A DNA stretch of 64,000 nucleotides from Muribaculaceae bacterium Zag1 (GTDB taxonomy: Bacteria > Bacteroidota > Bacteroidia > Bacteroidales > Muribaculaceae). Positions 34,702-42,138 of the stretch are shown piece after piece. The notes below the pieces were generated by a model. It did no database searches. It worked only from the letters and a program-made list of their open reading frames with translations, and was not told the origin of the DNA. Each line of letters begins with the position of its first letter. Position 1 is the first letter of the stretch. The position numbers were made by a program, and so were the translations under genes. The stretch spans positions 4,774 through 68,773 of the forward strand of contig NWBJ01000034.1 in NCBI GenBank assembly GCA_002633115.1, in the 5' to 3' direction.

Positions 34702-36378
34702 TTACTTGTTGTAAAGCTCGGTTTCGGTGAAGTGGCCGATTTTGAGGTATTCCTTGTAGAGGTGGTCGTAGACCTCGACATTGGCCTCGATGGGGTAGTA
34801 TTCCTTGGCGAAGCCCGAGTTCATGGCCTTGATGGCTGCCTCGACATTGGGATAGATGCCAGCGGCGACTGCGGCGAACATCGAAGCGCCGAGTGCGCAA
34901 GCCTGGTCGGTGTTGCATACCTTAATAGGCATGTTGAGCACATCGCTCAGGGTCTGCATCACGAAGGGCGACTTGAGGGCGATACCGCCAATTCCGATTA
35001 CGGTGTCAATCTTAACACCCTCGCGGCGGAAGCGTTCAACGATAGCGCGGCTGCCAAAGGCTGTAGCCTCGACGAGGGCGCGGAAAATCATAGGAGCGGT
35101 GGTGCCGAGAGTAATGCCGGTGATGGTACCCTTGAGCAGCTGGTTGGCATCGGGGGTGCGGCGACCGTTCATCCAGTCGGTAGCAACTACTGCGCTCTCC
35201 GACGGGTGGATACGCTCAGCCTCGGCGGTGAGAGCCGGGATAATCTTGGCAGAAGCCTCGGCCACGAGTTCGGCCTTGGTCTCCTCGCTGAGCAGGTTGC
35301 TCTCCATCACGATGTGAGTGAGGGGGAACTCAAGCACGCGCTTGAACCAAGCATAAATATCGCCAAAAGCTGACTGGCCAGCCTCGAGGCCGATCATGCC
35401 GGGGATGACAGAACCGTCAACCTGACCGCAGATGCCCTTGATGAGGTTGTCACCAATCTCTTCCTTCTCAGCTACCATCACATCGCAAGTGCTGGTGCCA
35501 ATCACGCGCACAAAGGTGTGAGGCTCAACGCCAGCGCCAACTGCTCCCATGTGGCAGTCGTAAGCGCCGCCAGCAACCACAACCTTGGTGGTGAGGCCAA
35601 GACGGTCGGCCCACTCCTGGGTGAGATGGCCAACAGGCTTGTCGGCTGTCTCAGTCTCGGTGAAGAGACGCTCGCGGAAACCAGCTAACAGCGGGTCAAG
35701 CTCAACAAAGAACCCCTCGGGTGGCAGACCGCCCCATTTGGGGTGCCACATAGCCTTGTGGCCACAAGCGCAACGGCTGCGCACCACATCCTTAGAGTGC
35801 TTCACGCCAGTGAGCAGAGCGGGGAGCCACTCGCAATATTCAATGAGCGAGTAAGCTTTTTCGCGTACCTTCTCATCCTCGCGCAGCACATGCAGAGCCT
35901 TGGCCCAGAACCACTCAGACGAGTAGATGCCGCCCTCATAGCTGGTGTAGTCGATCGGCCAGCGCTTGCACAGGTCGTTGATTTCGGCTGCTTCCTTTAC
36001 GGCGGTGTGGTCCTTCCAGAGCACAAACATGGCATTGGGGTTCTCGGCGAACTCGGGGAGCAGAGCCAGAGGAGTGCCAGTCTCATCGGTAAATGCCGGG
36101 GTCGAGCCGGTGGTGTCGAAGGCGATGCCTACTACGCGCTCGGCTGTGCCCTCGGGGCACTTCGACAGGGCCTCGCGCACTGATGCGATCAGCACGTCGA
36201 TATAGTCCTGGGGATGCTGGCGATATTGGTTGATGCGGGGATTGCAATATTTGCCTTCCTTCCAGCGGGGATAGTATTTCACCGAAGAGGCGAGGACCTC
36301 GCCGTTGGCGGCGTTGACAACCAGGGCGCGAGCTGAGTCGCTGCCATAGTCTAATCCTATTACGTATTTGGTATCCAT
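34702..36378 (-). CDS. araB: L-ribulokinase
   Basis: 558 residues from the ATG at 36378 (MDTKYVIGLDYGSDSARALVV). The longer in-frame start would translate the upstream AT repeat. It shows the FGGY-kinase N-terminal phosphate loop DYGSDSAR, the DTTGSTP motif, RCACGHKAMW, VAGGAYDCHMGAVGAGV and the C-terminal GIGGIALKSPFVMQTLSDVL, typical of ribulokinase. It phosphorylates L-ribulose to L-ribulose-5-phosphate in the cytoplasm. It is the last gene of the galM-like/symporter/araD/araA/araB operon, 111 bp after araA. Confidence 0.95.
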   Translation of the reverse strand: MDTKYVIGLDYGSDSARALVVNAANGEVLASSVKYYPRWKEGKYCNPRINQYRQHPQDYIDVLIASVREALSKCPEGTAERVVGIAFDTTGSTPAFTDETGTPLALLPEFAENPNAMFVLWKDHTAVKEAAEINDLCKRWPIDYTSYEGGIYSSEWFWAKALHVLREDEKVREKAYSLIEYCEWLPALLTGVKHSKDVVRSRCACGHKAMWHPKWGGLPPEGFFVELDPLLAGFRERLFTETETADKPVGHLTQEWADRLGLTTKVVVAGGAYDCHMGAVGAGVEPHTFVRVIGTSTCDVMVAEKEEIGDNLIKGICGQVDGSVIPGMIGLEAGQSAFGDIYAWFKRVLEFPLTHIVMESNLLSEETKAELVAEASAKIIPALTAEAERIHPSESAVVATDWMNGRRTPDANQLLKGTITGITLGTTAPMIFRALVEATAFGSRAIVERFRREGVKIDTVIGIGGIALKSPFVMQTLSDVLNMPIKVCNTDQACALGASMFAAVAAGIYPNVEAAIKAMNSGFAKEYYPIEANVEVYDHLYKEYLKIGHFTETELYNK

Positions 36379-36385
36379 AAAATCA

Positions 36386-36484
36386 AAATGGAAAAATGAA
36401 TAATGAAAAATGAAAAATGAATAATGGAATAAGAGACCCCAATTGGTCATTTTTCATTTTTCATTATTCATTTTTCATTTAGTT
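36386..36484. repeat. Paired 7-bp-period repeats between araA and araB
   Basis: TGAAAAA/TGAATAA heptamers (36391-36430) and their complement TTTTTCA/TTATTCA (36449-36484) flank GACCCCAATTGGTC, so the whole spacer can fold into one long hairpin. Confidence 0.85.
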
Positions 36485-36489
36485 ATTAC

Positions 36490-38031
36490 TTATTTCAGGG
36501 CTTTGTTCAGCATGTAGTAGACTTCGTTGTAACGCATTTCGCGCTGGAAGCCCTCGATAGTGGTGTTTTTGTCGATGTGGAGCATCTCGATGCCAGCGAT
36601 TTCGGCATAGTCCATCCAGTACTCGGGAGTGATCGAGTAGCTGAAGCATGAGTGGTGTGTACCGCCAGCCAAGATCCAAGCGCCAGCGCCAACCTCAAAG
36701 TTGGGCATCGGGATCCAGAGAGCCGAAGCCACGGGCAGCTTAGGCAGCGGTTTGCTCTTGATGCACTCTACATCGTTGACGATGAGGCGGAAACGGTTGC
36801 CCATGTCGACAACGGTAGCGGTCACGCCGTCGCCCGGCTTGCTGGTGAATACCAAGCGTGCGGTCTGAGCCTTGCGGATACCGATTCCGAGGAAGTGCAC
36901 CTCGAGGCGAGGCTTCTCTTCGGCGATGAGGGGGCAAACCTCGAGCATGTGAGCTTGGAGGATTGAGCTCTTCTTGCCGTCGAAGTTGAGAGTGTAGTCC
37001 TCAAGGAACGAGCAACCGCCCTCGAGGCCCTGGGTCATGTACCATACGGTGCGATAGAGGGCAGCTGATTTCCAGTCGCCTTCGGCTCCGAAGCCATAGC
37101 CCTCGGCCATAAGGCGCTGTGAGGCGAGACCCGGGATTTGGTCAAAGCCAACGAAGTTGGGATCGTTGATGTCGTCGGTGCCGAGGTCGTCAAAGTTGGT
37201 GGTAAAGCCCTTTGCGCCCTTAGATACCAAGCAAGCGCGGATAGCGAGCTCAGCCTTGGCGGCATTCCAGACCACGCGATACTTGTCGCCATTGGGATCC
37301 TTTACGTCGTTATCGACAGCGTAGATAGCGAAGTATTCGTCGATAAGAGCCTTGACGGCGCCGTCTTCGACCTTCTTGAAATATTCCATGAGTTCGCTCA
37401 CGGGGCAATAGTCTACATGGTAGCCAAGGCGGAGTTCGGCGTCAACCTTGTCGCCATCGGTAACGGCTACATTGTTCATCTGGTCGCCAAAGCGGATGAT
37501 GAGCATGTCCTGAGCGTCGGCCCAAGCAGCGGCTACGCGGCTCCATACGGCGATGCGCTCCTGGGTGTCTTTTTCCTTCCAGTAACCGACAACCACCTTG
37601 CGAGGGATGCGCATGCGCGAGCAGATATGGCCAAACTCGCGGTCGCCATGAGCCGACTGGTTGAGGTTCATGAAGTCCATGTCCATGGTCTTCCATGGAA
37701 TTTCGGCATTGTATTGAGTGTGGAGGTGGAGCAGGGGCTTGTGGAGGTGTTGCAAGCCGTGGATCCACATTTTGGCGGGCGAGAAAGTGTGCATCCAAGT
37801 GATGAGGCCTACGCAGCGACAGTCGTTGCTGGCAGCTTTCATGATGTCGTCAACTTCCTTGCTTGAGTTGGCAGTGCCTTTGTAGACAATCTTGATAGGG
37901 AGATTGCCAGAGTTGTTCAGGCCGTCGACCATCTCTTTAGAGTGAGAATCAACGGCCACGACGGCATCGCCGCCATAGAGGAGTTGGGCACCAGTGACCC
38001 ACCAAATCTCGAGATCTTCAAATTTTGCCAT
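36490..38031 (-). CDS. araA: L-arabinose isomerase
   Basis: 513 residues. It begins FEDLEIWWVTGAQLLYGGDA, as in AraA. The metal and substrate motifs are recognisable: RLMAEGYGFGAEGDWKSAAL (catalytic Glu region), FLEDYTLNFDG, LEVCPLIAEEKPRLEVHFLG and the C-terminal GTHHSCFSY. It converts L-arabinose to L-ribulose with Mn2+. Its place between araD and araB matches Bacteroides arabinose operons. Confidence 0.97.
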   Translation of the reverse strand: MAKFEDLEIWWVTGAQLLYGGDAVVAVDSHSKEMVDGLNNSGNLPIKIVYKGTANSSKEVDDIMKAASNDCRCVGLITWMHTFSPAKMWIHGLQHLHKPLLHLHTQYNAEIPWKTMDMDFMNLNQSAHGDREFGHICSRMRIPRKVVVGYWKEKDTQERIAVWSRVAAAWADAQDMLIIRFGDQMNNVAVTDGDKVDAELRLGYHVDYCPVSELMEYFKKVEDGAVKALIDEYFAIYAVDNDVKDPNGDKYRVVWNAAKAELAIRACLVSKGAKGFTTNFDDLGTDDINDPNFVGFDQIPGLASQRLMAEGYGFGAEGDWKSAALYRTVWYMTQGLEGGCSFLEDYTLNFDGKKSSILQAHMLEVCPLIAEEKPRLEVHFLGIGIRKAQTARLVFTSKPGDGVTATVVDMGNRFRLIVNDVECIKSKPLPKLPVASALWIPMPNFEVGAGAWILAGGTHHSCFSYSITPEYWMDYAEIAGIEMLHIDKNTTIEGFQREMRYNEVYYMLNKALK

Positions 38032-38160
38032 TGTGTAATATGTGTTATTGATTTTGGTTGTTTAATAATTTTATACTCGCAGCCCAGCGGCGAGGCACCG
38101 TGGCGCTATGGTAGCAGCTGATGGGAGCATGGCACCACTGTGCTGCTCCCTTTGGGGGCG

Positions 38161-38853
38161 CTATTTCTTTGCTTGGCCGTAGTAGGCGCCGGGGCCGTGC
38201 TTGCGGTTGAAATGCTTCTCGACAAGCAGAGGATTCATAGTCAGCTCGGGGTTGACCATAAAGGCGACAAAGGCCATCTTGGCTACCTGCTCCATCACCA
38301 CGGCATTGTGCACTGCGTCGTGAGCATCCTTGCCCCAAGCAAATGGGCCATGGTTCTTGACGAGTACGCCGGGAGTGTGCACCGGGTTGATGCCCTCAAA
38401 GCGCTTGATGATGACATTGCCAGTCTCAAGCTCGTACTGTCCCTTGACTTCGGCCTCGGTCATGTCGGCTGTGCAGGGGATAGCATCGTGGAAATAGTCG
38501 GCGTGGGTTGTGCCGATGTTGGGGATGTCCTTGCCAGCCTGAGCCCAAGCGGTAGCGTAGGTCGAGTGGGTGTGCACCACGCCTCCGATTTCGGGGAATG
38601 CTTTGTAGAGAGCCAAGTGGGTAGGGGTGTCAGACGATGGACGCAGATCGCCCTCGACCACATTGCCGTCGAGGTCAACGACCACCATGTCGCTGGCTTT
38701 CATTGTATCATAGTCTACGCCGCTGGGCTTGATTACGACGAGGCCCTTTTCGCGGTCGATGCCTGAGACATTGCCCCAGGTGAATATCACAAGTCCGTGT
38801 TTTACGAGGTCAAGATTGGCCTGAAACACTTTTTCTTTCAATTCTTCGAGCAT
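38161..38853 (-). CDS. araD: L-ribulose-5-phosphate 4-epimerase
   Basis: 230 residues, a class II aldolase-fold enzyme. The zinc ligands His94 and His96 lie in [14 protein letters not shown] and the third in [11 protein letters not shown] (His168). The Asp of SSDTPTH (Asp75) is the conserved proton-relay residue of AraD. It yields D-xylulose-5-phosphate for the pentose phosphate pathway. It lies 129 bp upstream of araA. That gap holds an imperfect hairpin (GGGAGCA ... TGCTCCC, about 38125-38151). Confidence 0.96.
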   Translation of the reverse strand: MLEELKEKVFQANLDLVKHGLVIFTWGNVSGIDREKGLVVIKPSGVDYDTMKASDMVVVDLDGNVVEGDLRPSSDTPTHLALYKAFPEIGGVVHTHSTYATAWAQAGKDIPNIGTTHADYFHDAIPCTADMTEAEVKGQYELETGNVIIKRFEGINPVHTPGVLVKNHGPFAWGKDAHDAVHNAVVMEQVAKMAFVAFMVNPELTMNPLLVEKHFNRKHGPGAYYGQAKK

Positions 38854-38858
38854 AGTTA

Positions 38859-38906
38859 TAAAATGAAAAATGAAAAGTGAATAATGAAAAATGAAAAGTG
38901 AAGAAT
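38859..38906. repeat. 7-bp-period repeat upstream of araD
   Basis: Six to seven heptamers of AAAATGA/AAAGTGA/ATAATGA type. A complementary block lies at 38970-39002, so the symporter/araD spacer can form a long hairpin. Confidence 0.85.
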
Positions 38907-38969
38907 AGATTGATAACTCTTTTCTTTGGTTTAAGTGAAAATTAAAAACTGTAATCCGTGTTAGTTGTT

Positions 38970-39002
38970 ATTTTTCACTTTTCATTTTTCATTATTCATT
39001 TA
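38970..39002. repeat. 7-bp-period repeat next to the symporter stop
   Basis: TTTTTCA, CTTTTCA, TTTTTCA, TTATTCA heptamers, complementary to 38859-38906. Confidence 0.85.
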
Positions 39003-39006
39003 GTTT

Positions 39007-40713
39007 TTACCAGAAGTACCAGTAGAAGGCTGCGGTGATGCAGAGGATGATGATTGAGTTGAGGATATCCCAACCATTCCAGCTGGCGCGGGTTGCAGCG
39101 CGCTGCTCAGGTGTAGAGGTACCGAATACCAGACCCTTGATCTTGGCCGGGTCGGGAGCCTTGGTGCAAAGCGAAACAACCACCACTACCAAGAGACAGA
39201 ATACGAGCATCCAACCGCTGAAGAAGAGCCAGTTGACATCGTAGAAGATGTACTTGAACCAGTTGTCAGCACCCTCGCCGCCTGTGTATGCAATCTTGGC
39301 GCTAAGGCGGGTAAGACCGATGGCAAGACCTGCGATAAGGCCCCACATACCGCCTTGGGCTGTGGCCCTCTTCCAGCAGACACCGAGCAGGAAGGCCGAA
39401 GCGATGCCCGGAGCAAGCACTGACTGCACATCTTGTAGATATAGGTATAGCACATCGCCAACCGAGCGCATCACAGGAATCCAGAGGATACCGAGCAGCA
39501 CGATCACTACGGTAGCGGCCTGACCGATGCGCACAACCTTCTTAGGATTAGCCTCGGGGTGGTAGCGCTGGTAGAAGTCGACCGTGAACAGGGCGGCACT
39601 CGAGTTGAAGAGTGAAGCAAGCGAAGACATAAGGGCCGCGAGGATACCGCAGACGATCAGGCCTTTCACGCCGGCCGGGAGCAGCTTGGCTACCAAGGTC
39701 GGGAAGGCGGCATCGGTGTTGAGGTTGCCGTTGGCGAGGAAGGGCAGGAAGTCACCAGTCTTCTGATGCAGAGCGAAAGCAATCATGCCGGGGATGAGGA
39801 ACAAGAACACGGGGAGCAGCTTGAGGTAAGCGCCAAAGATGGTGCCTCGGCGGCTCTCCTTTTCGTTCTTACCAGAGAGGACGCGCTGTACGATGAACTG
39901 GTCGGTACACCAGTACCAGAAACCGATAACTGCCGAACCAATAAGGGCGCCGAGCCAAGGATACTGCGGGTCGTCGTTTGAACGCATCAGGTTGACCATT
40001 GTGTCGCCACGGGTCACCTCTTCGCCAGTGACAGAATCGCGCCAAGTGATAATCTGGTCGCCGCAGATGCGCATCATCTCATCCCATCCGCCCAGGGCCT
40101 TGAGGCCGAGCCAGAGGATGATGAACGAACCAAGCAGCAGAATCGGGGTCTGCAACACCGAGGTGTACAACACCGATTTCATGCCGCCGAAGATAGTGTA
40201 TAGAGCGGTGAGGACAACCAGGCCGATAGCGGCAATCCAGAAGAAGTCGATGCCCCAGAGGCTCTCGATGCCGAATACCTGCTGGAACACGAGGCCGCCA
40301 GCATAGACAGTCACAGCCACCTTGGTGAGCACGTAGCTGATCAGAGAGATAAGCGAGAGGATGGTGCGCGATGCGCCATTGTAGCGGCGCTCGAGGAATT
40401 CAGGCATGGTGATTACCATGGAGCGAGTGTAGAACGGCACGAATACCCAGCCGAGAATCAGGATCATCCAACCCTGAATCTCCCAGTGGGCCATTGCCAT
40501 ACCCGATGAAGCGCCAGAGCCGGCGAGGCCGATGAGGTGCTCTGAACCAATGTTAGAAGCGAAGATTGAGGCACCAATAGCTATCCAGGTAGCGTCCTTG
40601 CCTCCGAGGAAGTAGTCCTCGGCATTGCCCTGCTTCTGCCGAGTGACCCATACGATGATGCCAATCAGGGCTATGAAGAATAACCCGATGACGATCCAGT
40701 CTAGAGTTCCCAT
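39007..40713 (-). CDS. Sodium/sugar symporter (SSS family), probable arabinose importer
   Basis: 568 residues with about 14 hydrophobic segments. SSS-family signatures include FLGGKDATWIAIGASIFASNIGSEHLIGLAGSGA, a GW-rich TM3, LTALYTIFGGMKSVLYTSVLQT and LASLFNSSAALFTVDFYQ. In Bacteroides arabinose operons a symporter of this family lies between galM-like and ara genes and imports L-arabinose across the inner membrane. The same order here (46 bp after the mutarotase gene) supports that role. Substrate is inferred from context. Confidence 0.92.
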   Translation of the reverse strand: MGTLDWIVIGLFFIALIGIIVWVTRQKQGNAEDYFLGGKDATWIAIGASIFASNIGSEHLIGLAGSGASSGMAMAHWEIQGWMILILGWVFVPFYTRSMVITMPEFLERRYNGASRTILSLISLISYVLTKVAVTVYAGGLVFQQVFGIESLWGIDFFWIAAIGLVVLTALYTIFGGMKSVLYTSVLQTPILLLGSFIILWLGLKALGGWDEMMRICGDQIITWRDSVTGEEVTRGDTMVNLMRSNDDPQYPWLGALIGSAVIGFWYWCTDQFIVQRVLSGKNEKESRRGTIFGAYLKLLPVFLFLIPGMIAFALHQKTGDFLPFLANGNLNTDAAFPTLVAKLLPAGVKGLIVCGILAALMSSLASLFNSSAALFTVDFYQRYHPEANPKKVVRIGQAATVVIVLLGILWIPVMRSVGDVLYLYLQDVQSVLAPGIASAFLLGVCWKRATAQGGMWGLIAGLAIGLTRLSAKIAYTGGEGADNWFKYIFYDVNWLFFSGWMLVFCLLVVVVVSLCTKAPDPAKIKGLVFGTSTPEQRAATRASWNGWDILNSIIILCITAAFYWYFW

Positions 40714-40758
40714 ATTCTGAGTGTGATAAATATTTGATTAGTTTATCGTGGTTAGGTA

Positions 40759-41907
40759 TTATTTCTGTATACCGAATTTAAATACGCAGTGGCTGTGGTA
40801 TGTTTGTCCCGGCTCGAGAGTGGCGCTTGGCCAAGTGGGCTTGTTGGGGGTGTCGGGATATTTCTGTGATTCAAGGCAGATGCCGGCGCGCTGGTTGTAG
40901 ACATTGCCACCCTTGCCGCTGACTGTGCCGTCGAGGAAGTTGCCAGAGTAGATTTGGATACCGGGCTCGTTGGTGTAGACCTCGAGGGTGATGCCGGTGA
41001 TGGGCGATGAGAGGGTAACTGCCACCTTCTGGTCATCACCTGCTGTGTCGAGCACCCAGTTGTGGTCATAGCCGTTGCCATTGCGCAGCTGCTCGCAGTC
41101 GACGGTGATTTCTTCGCCCACGGCCTTAGCCTCGGTGAAGTCGAAGGGAGTCTCCTTGACGCTGGCAATCTCGCCAGTAGTCATATAGGTGCTGTCGACG
41201 GGGGTGAAGAGCGAAGCGTTGACCTGCATCATGCAGTTGGTGACAGGGATGTTGGGATCTCCGTTGAGGTTGAAATATGAGTGGTTGGTCATGTTGATGA
41301 CCGTAGTCTTGTCGGTTGTAGCGGTGTAGTCGATGTCGATAGCGTTGTCATCGGTGAGAGTGTAGGTGACTTCGGCGGTGACATTGCCGGGGAAGTTGTT
41401 GTCGCCGTCGGGCGAGTTCATTACCAATGTGATGGAATTGTCAGAGACTTGCTTCACGTCGTAGACCTGGTATTGCCAGCCAGTGGGGCCTCCGTGCAAG
41501 CAGTGGCCGAAATTGTTTTGGGGGAGCTGGATGCTGTCGCCGTCGATTACAAGACGCCCCTGGTTGATGCGGTTGGCATAGCGGCCGATGGCAGCGCCAA
41601 AGTCGCTGGGGATGTTGATGTAGTCGGCGATGCTGTCAAAGCCGAGGACCACATCCTTGAAGTCGCCATTTTTGTCGGGCACCATGATCGAGACAAGGCG
41701 TCCGCCAAAGTTGGTGACGCAAACTTCCATGCCAGAAGGATTAGTGAGCTTGTAGAGACCGGTGGTCTTGCCGTTGACCTGAGCAACGAAGTTGTCAGGG
41801 TCGAGGCCTGAGCGCGTCAGCTGCTTCTCGGGATTGCTCGAGCAGGATACGCCAAGCAAAGCAATGATGGCAGAAGCGGCCAAGGAATTTAGCTTAATTG
41901 CTTTCAT
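40759..41907 (-). CDS. galM: Aldose 1-epimerase (mutarotase), lipoprotein form
   Basis: 382 residues with lipobox VSC (Cys about 22) followed by SSNPEK. The galactose-mutarotase fold shows AIGRYANRINQG, FGHCLHGG, TNHSYFNLNG (catalytic His) and GICLESQKYPD (catalytic Glu). It interconverts alpha and beta anomers of aldoses in the periplasm. As first gene of the arabinose operon it probably acts on L-arabinose before uptake. A - strand TATATTTG (41946-41953) lies about 40 bp upstream. Confidence 0.93.
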   Translation of the reverse strand: MKAIKLNSLAASAIIALLGVSCSSNPEKQLTRSGLDPDNFVAQVNGKTTGLYKLTNPSGMEVCVTNFGGRLVSIMVPDKNGDFKDVVLGFDSIADYINIPSDFGAAIGRYANRINQGRLVIDGDSIQLPQNNFGHCLHGGPTGWQYQVYDVKQVSDNSITLVMNSPDGDNNFPGNVTAEVTYTLTDDNAIDIDYTATTDKTTVINMTNHSYFNLNGDPNIPVTNCMMQVNASLFTPVDSTYMTTGEIASVKETPFDFTEAKAVGEEITVDCEQLRNGNGYDHNWVLDTAGDDQKVAVTLSSPITGITLEVYTNEPGIQIYSGNFLDGTVSGKGGNVYNQRAGICLESQKYPDTPNKPTWPSATLEPGQTYHSHCVFKFGIQK

Positions 41908-41945
41908 CGATGAGAAGGTATAAATTTAAAGTAATTTTCTGACTG

Positions 41946-41953
41946 CAAATATA
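41946..41953 (-). promoter_or_regulatory. Candidate -7 element of the arabinose operon
   Basis: TATATTTG on the - strand fits TAnnTTTG. The nearest TTTG is 16 bp upstream, shorter than preferred, so activation may be needed. The rest of the gap 41908-42138 holds a bulged hairpin (42072-42117) with no T-run. Confidence 0.5.
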
Positions 41954-42138
41954 ATGATTTTTTTCACGACAAAAGCACCAAAAACGGTTGAATTTTGTTA
42001 CAATTGTCTATATCTACACCAAAATTATCCATTTATTGACATAAAAAATCGGTCATAGATGATTTTTTCATCACAAACCCCTCAATCCGTGCCATTGGCA
42101 GGGGTTGAGGGTTTGTGCTTGGACCCAGAAGAAGGGGC

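Noticed and set aside
34639..35373. Long + strand ORF over araB
   Set aside because: It is antisense to clearly conserved ribulokinase sequence and resembles no protein.
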